A stretch of 64,000 bases of DNA from Mucilaginibacter achroorhodeus (GCF_007846095.1 NZ_VOEI01000001.1:992001-1056000); one strand, 5' to 3'. Counted from the first letter of the stretch, positions 8,860 to 18,661 are shown. Notes: generated from the sequence alone by a model not told the origin. Numbers and translations are program-made.

Positions 8860-8877
8860 GCAGATGTACTTATAAAT

Positions 8878-8913
8878 AAAAAGCGGCGGAGTAATACTTC
8901 GTCGCTTTTTTGT
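8878..8913 (+). terminator. Intrinsic terminator
   Basis: AAGCGGCG (8881-8888) pairs with CGTCGCTT (8900-8907) and runs into six T residues, just downstream of the membrane protein gene. Confidence 0.75.
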
Positions 8914-8929
8914 TTGGAACATATTTTCT

Positions 8930-9150
8930 CATTCCCGCCTCTGGAAGGGGCGCTGCTGACGTAAGCGTAATGACGAAGAGAAGTTTATCAAAGCGCCGAA
9001 ATCCTTTTAAGGGAGGGAATAGCACCGGAGCTTCGTTTTAGTTGATGAGGAGATATTTTCCAATTCCCTCCTTGGGGAGGGGTGCGGAAGGTAGAAGCGC
9101 AATTGCAGGGAGGGGTTAGTCAAAGCGATTCCCTTCCTACGATAAGCACC
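8930..9150. repeat. Interspersed repeat tract
   Basis: The gap between the terminator and the ligase gene holds G/C-run modules: CCGCCTCTGGAAGGGGCG, TTTTAAGGGAGGGAAT, and TTCCCTCCTTGGGGAGGGG with GCAGGGAGGGGTTAG. Several pair with one another as CCTCC/GGAGG stems. No coding frame is seen. This is the usual look of short intergenic repeats in this group. Confidence 0.45.
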
Positions 9151-9156
9151 CGCTCC

Positions 9157-10791
9157 TTAATTTTCGCCCTCATACCCCACATCCAGCAAAGCCCTCAAGC
9201 TCTCAATAGTGTCTGCTTCTTCCTTTGGCTTATCATGCCTCCATCGTAATATTCGGGGAAAACGCAAGGCGATCCCCGATTTATGGCGTGATGATTTATT
9301 GATCCCTTCAAAACCTATCTCAAACACCAATTCAGGCTTCACAGTACGCACCGGGCCGAATTTTTCCAGTGTGTTGCGCTTTACAAAGTAATCTACCTTA
9401 TTGATCTCGGCATCTGTTAATCCAGAGTAAGCTTTTGCAAACGGCACCAGTTTGTCGCCATCCCATACCGCAAATGTGTAATCGGTATACAGGTCGGCGC
9501 GGCGACCATGACCCTTTTGGGCGTACACCATTACAGCATCAACAGATAGCGGGTCTATCTTCCATTTCCACCAATCGCCACGGCGGCGGCCAACCTGGTA
9601 AGTAGCGCTTTTGCGTTTCAGCATAATGCCCTCGGCTATCATAGCCCGCGATTGCTCGCGTTGGGTTTCCAAATCCTGCCAGCTACTAAAATTTATTAAT
9701 GATGATATCCTGAAGGTTTCAGGATCATTGGTTTGGCTTTGCAGTTTTTCTAATATCTCCCGCCGCTCAGTTTGTGTTTTAGAGCGGATATCTTCTCCGT
9801 TGTACTCAAGGCAATCATAAACAATGGTTGCCACAGGGCTTTCGGCAAGTATTTTCTTACTGATATTTTTACGCCCTATCCGTGTTTGCAGCACGTTAAA
9901 GGGCATTGGTTTTCCGTTACTAAAACTCAATATTTCTCCATCCAGCACAGTTCCATCCGGCAGGCCATATAAAAACGGATGCAGTTCCGGAAATTTCTCT
10001 GTAGCGAGATCTTCCCCGCGGCTCCAGATAAAGATCTCGCCATCGCGTTTGATCATCTGGGCGCGGATGCCGTCCCACTTCCATTCGGCCTGCCAATCTG
10101 ATGCTTCGCCGAGTGCAGCGCTCAGATCTTCGGCTGATTTTTGCCTTTCGGAAGTCTCCTGTATAGGGTAAGCCAAAAAGAAGGGGTACGGTCGGGATAT
10201 ATCATCAGAGGCTGTTTGCTCCTCCACCAATTGGTCATAAGTATAATCCTCAGGCATCCATTTACCCATAATGCGGTGGGTAAGTGCAGGTGCCTCAATC
10301 CTGGTAACATCTGCAAGGGCCTTTACTACCAGATTTTGCGATACGCCTACCCGGAAGCTGCCTGTGAGCAGCTTATTAAATACAAAGCGTTCCTGGCTGT
10401 CCAGCATCGCCCATGATGCCAGGAGCCATTCTTTCTTTTGCTCCTCGGTTTTGTCAGCCAGGTCGTTTATTTCGCCTATCCATTCGGTAAGCGATTTGCT
10501 GCTGCTGCTCTCCGTAGCCGGCATCAGTAATGACATGGTCTCGGCCAGATCGCCCACTACATGGTAGCTTTCCTCAAAAAGCCAGGCCGGTATATTTGAT
10601 GCTTCAATGGCCCAATGACGTATCAAAGTAGCATTGATCTGTCGCTTTGGTTTGCGGCCGGTAAACAAAGCCAGCATGTGCATCTTATCCGTATCGGGTA
10701 CGCTGTTAAAATAGTCTTTGAGTACCTTAACTTTTTCGTTGGTCTTATTGGTCTCATCTAAAGCCAGAAATAAGTTTGCAAATACCTTCAT
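9157..10791 (-). CDS. ATP-dependent DNA ligase
   Basis: A 544-residue DNA ligase of the archaeal/eukaryal ligase-I type that seals nicks in duplex DNA using ATP. An N-terminal helical DNA-binding domain spans about 1-200. The adenylation domain contains motif I, EWKWDGIRAQ, with the AMP-accepting Lys238, then WSRGEDLATEKFPEL, and motif V-like EGIMLKRKSATY. The C-terminal OB domain ends in FPRILRWRHDKP. The gene overlaps the upstream exonuclease gene by 4 bp (ATGA), so the two are translationally coupled. In other bacteria this ligase clusters with an MBL-fold exonuclease, an Lhr-type helicase and the PdeM endonuclease; the last two are not nearby here. Confidence 0.93.
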   Translation of the reverse strand: MKVFANLFLALDETNKTNEKVKVLKDYFNSVPDTDKMHMLALFTGRKPKRQINATLIRHWAIEASNIPAWLFEESYHVVGDLAETMSLLMPATESSSSKSLTEWIGEINDLADKTEEQKKEWLLASWAMLDSQERFVFNKLLTGSFRVGVSQNLVVKALADVTRIEAPALTHRIMGKWMPEDYTYDQLVEEQTASDDISRPYPFFLAYPIQETSERQKSAEDLSAALGEASDWQAEWKWDGIRAQMIKRDGEIFIWSRGEDLATEKFPELHPFLYGLPDGTVLDGEILSFSNGKPMPFNVLQTRIGRKNISKKILAESPVATIVYDCLEYNGEDIRSKTQTERREILEKLQSQTNDPETFRISSLINFSSWQDLETQREQSRAMIAEGIMLKRKSATYQVGRRRGDWWKWKIDPLSVDAVMVYAQKGHGRRADLYTDYTFAVWDGDKLVPFAKAYSGLTDAEINKVDYFVKRNTLEKFGPVRTVKPELVFEIGFEGINKSSRHKSGIALRFPRILRWRHDKPKEEADTIESLRALLDVGYEGEN

Positions 10792-11870
10792 TCAGCAGCC
10801 TCCTTTAATTGCGGTGAACGCTCATCTTTCGGCAGTTCGCTTATTTCTTCTTTCTCATCTTTTTCAGTAACAGTAGCATCTTCTTCTTCTCCGCCATATA
10901 GCGTATGCACTTCGCGGGCATTAAAACCTATCTCATTTAAATATCTTGTAAACGTAGCTGTATAACCATGGGTAAGATATACGCATTCGCAATCAGTAGC
11001 ATCAATTGCGCTTACCAAGCCATCCCAATCGGCGTGGTCAGACATGATAAAACCTCTGTCTGCCGCCCTGCGACGTTTGGCCCCGCGAATAGCCATCCAG
11101 CCGCTGCAATACCCAAAACTGTATGGGCCAAACTTGCGCATCCACGGCGTTCCTACGGACGATGGCGGCGCTATAATGATACCTTTCCTGACTTCTTCTT
11201 TTGATGATTCTGAGGTTATGCGCTCAGTAGGGTTAAGTATCACGCCATTCCGGCGTAAAGCTTCATTTGTATTCTCTATAACCCCATGTGTGTAAACCTT
11301 GCCCAAACTCAGATCGAGGTTTTGCAGGATGCGCTGGGCCTTGCCTAACGAATAGCCAACTATAACCGTGGCCAGCCCATGTTCCAGGTTACTTTGCCAC
11401 CAGCTGTTCACATCTCTGAAAATGTCTGCCTGGGGTTTCCAGGTATATACCGGCATCCCAAAAGTACACTCTGATATAAAGTGATGGCATTTAACCGGTT
11501 CAAAAGGTGTAGAAATACCGTCGTCCTGTGTTTTGTAATCTCCGGACACCACCCACACCACGCCTTTATATTCAACCCTTATCTGCGCAGAACCTATCAC
11601 ATGCCCCGCCGGGAACATAGATATAGTTACACCGTTTTTAACAATGGTTTCACCGTATTCAACCGTTTGCAGGTTTATCTCCCCTAAACGATATAACAAA
11701 ACCTCGCGGGATAAATGATGAGCCAGGTAGCGTTTATGGCCCCAGTAAGCGTGATCGGCATGTGCGTGGGTAATCACTGCATCGTCCACAGGTTTCCAGG
11801 GGTCAATGTAAAATTTGCCTTTTTCGCAGTAAATGCCGCGGTCTGTAAACTCAAGCAATGGTTTGGCCAT
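10788..11870 (-). CDS. Ligase-associated DNA exonuclease (MBL fold)
   Basis: A 360-residue metallo-beta-lactamase-fold nuclease of the ligase-associated DNA damage-response family. The metal-binding motif HAHADHAYWGH is at about residue 35, with further ligand positions in FPAGHVIGSAQI, VVSGDYKTQDD and MSDHADWDGL. The family is predicted to trim DNA ends for the adjacent ATP-dependent ligase. The last 40 residues are highly charged (Glu, Lys, Asp) and look disordered, which is longer than the core family needs. It is the first gene of a two-gene leftward unit; its stop overlaps the ligase start. Confidence 0.9.
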   Translation of the reverse strand: MAKPLLEFTDRGIYCEKGKFYIDPWKPVDDAVITHAHADHAYWGHKRYLAHHLSREVLLYRLGEINLQTVEYGETIVKNGVTISMFPAGHVIGSAQIRVEYKGVVWVVSGDYKTQDDGISTPFEPVKCHHFISECTFGMPVYTWKPQADIFRDVNSWWQSNLEHGLATVIVGYSLGKAQRILQNLDLSLGKVYTHGVIENTNEALRRNGVILNPTERITSESSKEEVRKGIIIAPPSSVGTPWMRKFGPYSFGYCSGWMAIRGAKRRRAADRGFIMSDHADWDGLVSAIDATDCECVYLTHGYTATFTRYLNEIGFNAREVHTLYGGEEEDATVTEKDEKEEISELPKDERSPQLKEAAE

Positions 11871-11991
11871 AGTTTACAAATAACCTGCAGATGGTGAATA
11901 AGTTTTAAATGAGGATGTTGGTGCATTAAAAACATAAGGGCTCAGGTAAGTATTACCCAAGCCCTTAATCGGTTTATAATTGGTTGGTATC

Positions 11992-12366
11992 TTATAAGAA
12001 GCACAGGCTGCAGGCAAACACTACGTTCACCAATAGCACTACGCTAAAAAAGTTCTTGTTGTGGCGGCTAACAGTAGCGAGCTTAGTATTCAGCGACTTC
12101 AACATCCTATTGTTTAACAACACAAAATGGCTTAATAGCAGGAAGAAAATTGCACCTGCAGTTATTAAAACAACAGTGCCCATATTTAAAGTAAGCAAAT
12201 GGCTTTTAAGCATCAGCTTGGTTAATAGCATCACATTGGTAAGCACCACTACCAGCAAAAAGCTCACGTTAAATAACGACTTAAACTGAGGTAAGCTACC
12301 CTGGCCGAAAATTTTGAAACTCCATCTGTAAAATGCTACATAAATGGATTGATAGGCTTTTGTCAT
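11992..12366 (-). CDS. Small membrane protein of unknown function
   Basis: A 124-residue protein with three hydrophobic segments: about 28-50 (FNVSFLLVVVLTNVMLLTKL), 60-85 (MGTVVLITAGAIFFLLLSHF) and 104-123 (FFSVVLLVNVVFACSLCFL). Loops are basic (RMLKSLNTKLATVSRHNKN). A second open frame covers the same DNA on the plus strand, but only this one has a coherent membrane topology and a sensible ATG. No family is recognised. Flanking DNA at 12367-12564 is very AT-rich and carries no gene. Confidence 0.55.
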   Translation of the reverse strand: MTKAYQSIYVAFYRWSFKIFGQGSLPQFKSLFNVSFLLVVVLTNVMLLTKLMLKSHLLTLNMGTVVLITAGAIFFLLLSHFVLLNNRMLKSLNTKLATVSRHNKNFFSVVLLVNVVFACSLCFL

Positions 12367-12564
12367 GATAGTAAATTTAGAAGTAATACAATCTGTTTAT
12401 AACTCTCTCAAATATTTAGAAGTCGTGTCCCGGTGACTATCAATATTCAATTATACGAAAAAACAAATAAAAAAGATATAAAGTTTTGAATTTTTGAAAT
12501 TATCAAAATTAAATATCAATTATTTAATATTATCCAAACTTAAGCAATAAATAATTAGAAACTT

Positions 12565-14142
12565 TTACTTCGATTGATCTACAAAAGAAGCCAGCAAATT
12601 TGTATTAGGGTCTAATTTTAATTCGGCAGTTGCGCTACCGGCAGGAAATTTCAGATCTGTGATTACATCTTTTACTTCACGCTTGTAAAGTTTGCCATCA
12701 ACGGAAACTTCTAATGTGAAATTGAAAGGCTTGTTGGTTTCCTGATCAATATGTAAAACCATCTCTTTAGTTTTATCATCATAGCTGCGGGTCATCTTCA
12801 GGATAGGATGACCGGCTGTGCGAAGCCATTGATTAAAAAAGTTTTTAAGATCTTGCCCGCTGGCTTTTTCCATCACAATCCTAAAATTGTCGGTATTGGC
12901 ATTACCGCCGTTATATTGTTTGTAATATGCAGCTATGCCTTTCCAAAAGGCTTCATCCCCAACTTTACGCCTAAGCATGTGCAACACCCATCCACCCTTT
13001 TGATAGGCGTTGGGACTAAGCAGCTTCATCAAGCTGCCTTTAAATGCCGAATCAACAACCGGAGCATTATAGCTTTTCTCAAAGTTAAAGACCTGTTTGC
13101 GGTCTGCCATCAGGCGCTTATTTAAACTATCTACACCGTATTTGCTTTCTAAATACAGGTTGGTCATGTAAGTAGCAAATCCTTCGCTAAGCCATACATG
13201 CTGCCAGTTTTTCTCACTGATAGCATCGCCAAACCATTGATGTGCTATCTCATGCGCCATCAAAGCCTCAATACCTTTATCTTTAACCGACTCTTCAAAG
13301 TAAAAGATTGCGCCTGCGTTCTCCATCCCACCAAAAATGGTTTTGGATTGTACATTAGCCAGCTTCTTATACGGGAAAGTACCGATCCGTTTTGCAAACC
13401 ATGGCAGTATCTCTGCTGCTACAGCGTATGATCTGAAACCAACTTCCTGATCTTCCGGAAACACATAAGTGCTAACCGGCACGTTATCCGGTGAGGCAAC
13501 TTTATCAACGGCAAATTCGGCTACACCAATTACCATAACCTTTGCAGGTAGTCTTGCTGTCTCTTTCCAACGGGTTAATTTATTTCCCCCGGGCAATTGC
13601 TGCTCAGCTATTTTTAGGCCGTTGGCAACAACGGTGTACTTAGCCGGTGCAGTAACATCAAATTCAAGCGAAGCTTTATCAGCAGGCGCATCAACACACG
13701 GCAGCCAATTATGGGCACGATTAGGCCAATTGTCCCCAAAGAATGTACGTTTGCCGTAATGATTGGTAGAAATGATTAAACCATCTGACGGTATACCTTC
13801 ATAAGAAATATGGTACGTATGTGTCGTCCCAGCTACTGCCACGGTATTTATTACCAAATGGGCACTGTCCTGTGTAAATTTGAGCGACTTGCCTGCTTCC
13901 TTAACTTTAGATACCAACATGCCTTTACCGGTAGCATTCTTTTTGGTCAGGTCGAAGCTGATCTCCCGGGTTGATCTGAGAATCTTCGTAGTTATGTTCG
14001 CATCCCCTTTTATCAGGTTAGTCGCATCGGTAAGGGTGATACCAAACCGGTAATTTTGCACATCAATAGCCGGGCCGGGTTGCTGTGCATAAACCTGGGC
14101 GGCAAACACAAACGAAACTAAAAGTGATAACCGTATGCGCAT
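12565..14142 (-). CDS. M1 family zinc aminopeptidase, secreted
   Basis: A 525-residue metallopeptidase with a signal peptide (1-20, ending QVYAQ). The M1 hallmark pair is present: GGMENAG at 271-277, which binds the substrate amino end, and HEIAHQWFG with zinc ligands His297, His301 and Glu320 in LSEGF. The family removes N-terminal amino acids from peptides. It is shorter than typical bacterial PepN because the C-terminal helical domain is reduced to about 150 residues. Its ATG overlaps the stop of the ABC ATPase gene (TAATG), so peptidase and transporter are coupled in one operon. Confidence 0.9.
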   Translation of the reverse strand: MRIRLSLLVSFVFAAQVYAQQPGPAIDVQNYRFGITLTDATNLIKGDANITTKILRSTREISFDLTKKNATGKGMLVSKVKEAGKSLKFTQDSAHLVINTVAVAGTTHTYHISYEGIPSDGLIISTNHYGKRTFFGDNWPNRAHNWLPCVDAPADKASLEFDVTAPAKYTVVANGLKIAEQQLPGGNKLTRWKETARLPAKVMVIGVAEFAVDKVASPDNVPVSTYVFPEDQEVGFRSYAVAAEILPWFAKRIGTFPYKKLANVQSKTIFGGMENAGAIFYFEESVKDKGIEALMAHEIAHQWFGDAISEKNWQHVWLSEGFATYMTNLYLESKYGVDSLNKRLMADRKQVFNFEKSYNAPVVDSAFKGSLMKLLSPNAYQKGGWVLHMLRRKVGDEAFWKGIAAYYKQYNGGNANTDNFRIVMEKASGQDLKNFFNQWLRTAGHPILKMTRSYDDKTKEMVLHIDQETNKPFNFTLEVSVDGKLYKREVKDVITDLKFPAGSATAELKLDPNTNLLASFVDQSK

Positions 14143-14897
14143 TAGTGGTTCTCTTCTTTATCTAAAAACTCGATAGTTTGCTTGGCAGCCCCAATAGTTT
14201 GCCCAACACCAAAATACTCTTCCAGTTCAGACAGGGTTGAAGAACTGGTTGCAATATCTTTTATAACCACGCCTTTTTCCATAAGTAGTATCCTGTCACA
14301 AACATCGGTTACGTGGTTAAGGTCATGGCTGGATACAATGGTGGTGACCCCTTTGTTCTTATTCTGGTCTTTAAGAATATTCTTTAACCTGAACTGTGTG
14401 CTGGGGTCAATGTTGGCAAAAGGCTCATCAAGCATCAATAGATCAGGCTTTTGCAACAGGCAGCTTGCTACACCAACTTTACATTGGTTCCCTTTAGACA
14501 GGTCGCGGATGTACTTGCCTTTATTGATGATCTCGCCGTTGAAAAATTCGGTTAAGGCAGCCGTTTGCTCATCTACCTGCGCCTTATTCTGCTGGTGCAA
14601 TCCACCAACAAAATACAGGTATTCTTCGGGGGTGAGGTAATCTATCAGGAAACCTTCGTCCAGGTAGGCGGCCGTATAGTTCTTCCAGTTTTCGCCGCCA
14701 GCCACTACCTCGCCATTAGATAATACCTCGCCCGATTCGGCACGTATCAGATCTAATATCATACGGAACAGCGTGGTTTTACCGGCGCCGTTGTTGCCCA
14801 CAAGGCCAATACTTTCGCCTTTATTAATTTGCAGCGCAGGTACATTTACAACGGTAACGCCGTTATATATTTTCTTTAAGTTTTTTATCTCTATCAT
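14142..14897 (-). CDS. ABC transporter ATP-binding protein
   Basis: A 251-residue ATPase of the type that powers ABC exporters. Walker A is GNNGAGKTT near residue 37, the signature region reads DLSKGNQCKVG near 145, Walker B is LLMLDEPFANID, and the switch His is in VSSHDLNHV. The signature loop LSKGN deviates slightly from LSGGQ. It lies between a DUF5687 membrane protein (2 bp upstream) and the M1 peptidase (overlapping stop/start). The three probably make one functional unit; the substrate is unknown. Confidence 0.92.
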   Translation of the reverse strand: MIEIKNLKKIYNGVTVVNVPALQINKGESIGLVGNNGAGKTTLFRMILDLIRAESGEVLSNGEVVAGGENWKNYTAAYLDEGFLIDYLTPEEYLYFVGGLHQQNKAQVDEQTAALTEFFNGEIINKGKYIRDLSKGNQCKVGVASCLLQKPDLLMLDEPFANIDPSTQFRLKNILKDQNKNKGVTTIVSSHDLNHVTDVCDRILLMEKGVVIKDIATSSSTLSELEEYFGVGQTIGAAKQTIEFLDKEENH

Positions 14898-14899
14898 GG

Positions 14900-16375
14900 C
14901 TATTTATTTCTGAAGCCTTCGGCTATTTTATATCGTTTGTTTTCAAAATCTTTACTCAGTTGTTTTATCCAGTACTCGCGTGTCGCAATAAATACAATAG
15001 CTATTATTGCCATAAACGCGAAGCCGATATCAACACGGTGCAGCAGGTAAAACGGCAGGTAAATAACGTAAGGAAAAATTATCAAAGGGAAAGACAGTAA
15101 CAATTGACTTGCACCAACACCTTCCCAGTTGAATGATGCACCTTTACTCAGATCGATACGCTTTTGGTTGAAATTGGCAAACCAAAGTACTACTGTTGTA
15201 TTGATACCGATGTTCCATAAATACATTACAAAATGGATCATCACTACGCGCCAGCCAAAGTAGGCGTAAGGCAGCGTTAGGATAAACGCAACTGTAGATA
15301 CAGCGGTGAAAAGGATGTATTTAGCCCGAAGGAAATCCTTAAACTTTACTTTGCTAACCAAAATCCCATCGAAATGTGCAGCCTGCCAGCTATACATAAA
15401 CTGCCCGTAGCTAATGATGAAGATACCGGTCATGAACATGCCTACAAAAACCTTCATGCTTTCGCCATAGGCTTTTTGCGTGTAAAAGATCAAACCGTAA
15501 AACATAAAGAACAAGCCCATGATAAGCGCGCTGCGAGGGCGCTTATTCCTGAGTATTAACTTGATCTCGTTAGCCACCAGGTCTCCTATATGGCCAAATC
15601 TGCCAAGGAAGGGAATCTCTGTACTGCTTTTGCGGTCTTCGGCTTTTTTAGAGCTTAGCTCCTCCAGATAAAGGTTGGCCTTTAAGTAGTAGAAGTTTAC
15701 AAAGAACATCACCACTGCCAGCAACACCGGAACAACCACTAATACAGGCATCTTGATCAGGTTACCAAAGAACAAATTTGATACATGCTGAATTGAATAT
15801 AAATGCCATATATAATCGCCGCAAACAACCAGAGAAAGCAATACACCAACCACTAAAAAGATCCAGCCATTGAGGTTAGAGCGGCGTTTGATGTAAAGCG
15901 CGAGGTAGTTGTTAAAAATAGAAAATGCGATAATGGATAACCAAACTGCCCATGCCACCATAGCACCATTTTCAGGCGCTATTATCTTTACGATGGACGG
16001 AGTAAATAAAATAATAGGCCACAAATTGAACACCGAGAAAATAGCCGTGAGTGCCAGGTAACCTACTATTTTGTTGCGCTTAATAGGTAGGTGAAGGTAG
16101 GGTTGAACTTTCAGGGTAGGGAGTTCCTGCAGCTGCAAGCGCATCACCAGGTCGTAAAGAAAATAAACCAGCAAGATGCCGCAAAAGGCAACAACCAGGT
16201 CGTCATGCGGAAAAAGTCCCTCTAAAAGCTTATCGAGCACAACGCCCAGGCCAATTACACAAGCCAAAAGGTAAAGGATCATCAAACCGAGGAAGATCTT
16301 TACGGCAATGCTTTTACCTGTATTTCTCGATCGCCAAAAAGATTTTAGCTCATGGTTAAAAAAAGTGAGTATCAT
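14900..16375 (-). CDS. DUF5687 family ABC transporter permease
   Basis: A 491-residue integral membrane protein with about ten to twelve hydrophobic helices, fitting the DUF5687 family found next to ABC ATPases in Bacteroidota. A soluble loop rich in charged residues (LSSKKAEDRKSSTEIPFLGRFG) sits mid-protein. It is the first gene of a leftward operon with the ATPase and the M1 peptidase. Role as the membrane half of the transporter is inferred from gene order and topology. Confidence 0.8.
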   Translation of the reverse strand: MILTFFNHELKSFWRSRNTGKSIAVKIFLGLMILYLLACVIGLGVVLDKLLEGLFPHDDLVVAFCGILLVYFLYDLVMRLQLQELPTLKVQPYLHLPIKRNKIVGYLALTAIFSVFNLWPIILFTPSIVKIIAPENGAMVAWAVWLSIIAFSIFNNYLALYIKRRSNLNGWIFLVVGVLLSLVVCGDYIWHLYSIQHVSNLFFGNLIKMPVLVVVPVLLAVVMFFVNFYYLKANLYLEELSSKKAEDRKSSTEIPFLGRFGHIGDLVANEIKLILRNKRPRSALIMGLFFMFYGLIFYTQKAYGESMKVFVGMFMTGIFIISYGQFMYSWQAAHFDGILVSKVKFKDFLRAKYILFTAVSTVAFILTLPYAYFGWRVVMIHFVMYLWNIGINTTVVLWFANFNQKRIDLSKGASFNWEGVGASQLLLSFPLIIFPYVIYLPFYLLHRVDIGFAFMAIIAIVFIATREYWIKQLSKDFENKRYKIAEGFRNK

Positions 16376-16424
16376 TAATGAGTGTGTGTAAGGTGACGCA
16401 AAAAGAATTGCGGTGCTTAAGATA

Positions 16425-17705
16425 CTAATAATTGTATCTGCTGCCCCATAATTTCTTTAAACGTTCTTTTGACTCGGCCTCTCGTGGATTGTTACCCGGC
16501 TCATAAATTTTAGTGCCGCGTATTTGCTCAGGAAGAAAATCAAGATCGGCAAAGTTGCCCTCATAGCTGTGGGCATACTTGTAATTTTTACCATAACCAA
16601 TATTTTTCATCAGCTTGGTTGGCGCATTTCGCAGATGCAAAGGCACAGGCAGATCGCCGGTCTCACGCACTAAAGACATAGCCGAACCAATAGCAGTAGT
16701 GGCAGAATTACTTTTAGCCGAAGTTGCCAGATAGATACAGGTTTGCGAAAGTATCAGCTGCGACTCTGGCATCCCGATCACCTGTACAGCATTAAAGCAG
16801 CTTTGAGCCAATAGCAAAGCATTAGGGTTAGCGTTACCAATATCTTCTGATGCCAGTATCAGCATACGCCGGGCAATAAACAGCGGATCCTCGCCCCCTG
16901 CAATCATCCGCGCCAGCCAATAAACGGCGCCGTTTGGATCGCTGCCCCGCATAGATTTGATGAAAGCTGATATGATATCATAATGCTGTTCGCCAGCTTT
17001 ATCATACAGGGCCATGTTTTGCTGCACATGCTCAAGCACCACATCATTGGTAAGCACGATTTTTTTACTGTCGATGGCGTTCACCAGCAGTTCAAAAATA
17101 TTAAGCAGCTTGCGGGCATCGCCACCGCTGAGGCGTAACAAAGCTTCATGTTCTTTAATGGTGATGTTGCGTTTGCTCAGCACCACATCTTCTTTCATGG
17201 CTTCGGCAAGCAGGTCAAGCAGGTCTTGCTCTTCCAAGGCTTTAAGGATATAAACCTGGCACCGCGAAAGTAAAGCCGATATCACCTCAAAGGATGGGTT
17301 TTCGGTAGTGGCGCCTATCAGCGTAACTATACCCCGTTCAACAGCGCCCAGCAGCGAATCTTGTTGCGATTTGGAAAAGCGGTGGATCTCATCGATAAAC
17401 AGCACCGGCAATACCTCGCCCTGTTCCTTAAGTACAGATGCTTTCTCTATCACCTCGCGCACATCCTTAACGCCCGAGTTAATAGCACTAAGTGAGAAGA
17501 ATGGACGATATAGCGATTGTGAAATGATATAAGCCAAGGTGGTTTTCCCCACACCCGGCGGCCCCCAGAATATCATTGAAGGCAGAGCCCCGCTCTCTAT
17601 AGCTTTGCGCAAAACAGCACCTTTACCTACAAGGTGTTTTTGGCCTACATAATCATCGAGAGATGCAGGCCTCATACGTTCGGCTAAAGGCGGCAGATTA
17701 TTCAT
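16425..17705 (-). CDS. rarA: Replication-associated recombination protein A
   Basis: A 426-residue AAA+ ATPase of the RarA/MgsA/WRNIP1 family that acts at stalled replication forks. Features: RPASLDDYVGQKHLVG at the start, Walker A GPPGVGKTT near 50, Walker B LFIDEIHRFSKSQQD near 100, sensor 1 GATTENPSF, and the C-terminal tetramerisation part with YWLARMIAGGEDP and RNAPTKLMKNIGYGK. Length is normal. It is transcribed leftward as an independent gene, divergent from the alkA-like gene. Confidence 0.95.
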   Translation of the reverse strand: MNNLPPLAERMRPASLDDYVGQKHLVGKGAVLRKAIESGALPSMIFWGPPGVGKTTLAYIISQSLYRPFFSLSAINSGVKDVREVIEKASVLKEQGEVLPVLFIDEIHRFSKSQQDSLLGAVERGIVTLIGATTENPSFEVISALLSRCQVYILKALEEQDLLDLLAEAMKEDVVLSKRNITIKEHEALLRLSGGDARKLLNIFELLVNAIDSKKIVLTNDVVLEHVQQNMALYDKAGEQHYDIISAFIKSMRGSDPNGAVYWLARMIAGGEDPLFIARRMLILASEDIGNANPNALLLAQSCFNAVQVIGMPESQLILSQTCIYLATSAKSNSATTAIGSAMSLVRETGDLPVPLHLRNAPTKLMKNIGYGKNYKYAHSYEGNFADLDFLPEQIRGTKIYEPGNNPREAESKERLKKLWGSRYNY

Positions 17706-17800
17706 AATGGTAAAAGTCAGAAATAGAACCGCTAAATCCTAAAAAAGTTAGTAATTTTAAAATTCTTTATCGCGTCATTTTCTATTGTCCTAACAACCAC

Positions 17801-18439
17801 ATGCCTCAACAGTTTACACAGGTCAACTACTATCAACTTTGCGACGAATTAACAATTATGGACACTGACTTTGCAATGGTGATCAAACAACACGGCTACC
17901 CGCCGTTCTGGAGCAGGCCTAATACTTTTGAAAGCCTGGTGCATATTATATTAGAGCAGCAGGTTTCGTTGGCTTCGGCACTTTCTGCACTAAACAAACT
18001 CCGTGAGCGCGTTGGTGAAATTACGCCAGCCCGTGTATTGGTCTTAACTGATGCAGAAATGCGGGAGTGTTATTGCAGCAGGCAAAAAACGGCTTACATC
18101 AGGTATCTTGCAGAAGCTATACTGGGCGGGCAGATAAATCTTTCAGATTTTGAGCAAATGGAAGATGACGACATACGAAGCAGGCTAACTGCTTTAAAAG
18201 GCATTGGCAACTGGACGGTTGATGTTTACCTGATGTTTGCCTTGCATCATACAGATGTTTTACCAATTGGCGACCTGGCAATTGTTAACGCGATCAAACA
18301 ATTAAAAAATCTGCAGAAAGATACACCTAAAGAAGATCTGCTAATTATTGCCGATACCTGGAAACCATACCGTACAGTTGCCAGCATGTTGCTATGGCAT
18401 TTTTACCTGCAAACACGGAAGCCAAAAAGTAAAACCTGA
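17801..18439 (+). CDS. DNA-3-methyladenine glycosylase II (AlkA-like)
   Basis: A 212-residue HhH-GPD glycosylase that excises alkylated bases. The helix-hairpin-helix and catalytic loop read LKGIGNWTVDVYLMFAL followed by the catalytic Asp in LPIGDLAIV. The N-terminal part HIILEQQVSLASALSALNKL is typical of the family. It lacks the N-terminal beta domain of E. coli AlkA, as do many short forms. It has no iron-sulfur cysteines, which separates it from MutY and endonuclease III. It is divergent from rarA across 95 bp. Confidence 0.88.
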   Translation: MPQQFTQVNYYQLCDELTIMDTDFAMVIKQHGYPPFWSRPNTFESLVHIILEQQVSLASALSALNKLRERVGEITPARVLVLTDAEMRECYCSRQKTAYIRYLAEAILGGQINLSDFEQMEDDDIRSRLTALKGIGNWTVDVYLMFALHHTDVLPIGDLAIVNAIKQLKNLQKDTPKEDLLIIADTWKPYRTVASMLLWHFYLQTRKPKSKT

Positions 18440-18661
18440 TCACTTTTTTACAGGCGTAATAAGTAAGGCACTTATTCGTTTAAGGTTGATTGAAACTTTT
18501 TAGTTAAAAAGCCGGTATAAAGGCACAAAAGTTTACTTTGCGTTAAAAAGATTAAGTGTTGACCCGGGTTCTGCGATGTTTTTAAGCTATTGTAAATCAG
18601 AAAACTAATTTTTAAGTTTGTTAAACGGTTAATTATTTACCATCTCCCCCTCAAAAATTAC

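Noticed and set aside
9824..10171. 115-codon plus-strand open frame opposite the DNA ligase gene
   Set aside because: It is antisense to conserved ligase sequence, has a composition unlike a folded protein and no promoter or family match.
11984..12289. 101-codon plus-strand open frame opposite the small membrane protein
   Set aside because: Its product has a basic, Thr/Ser/Asn-rich composition without topology; the minus-strand frame gives three clean membrane helices.
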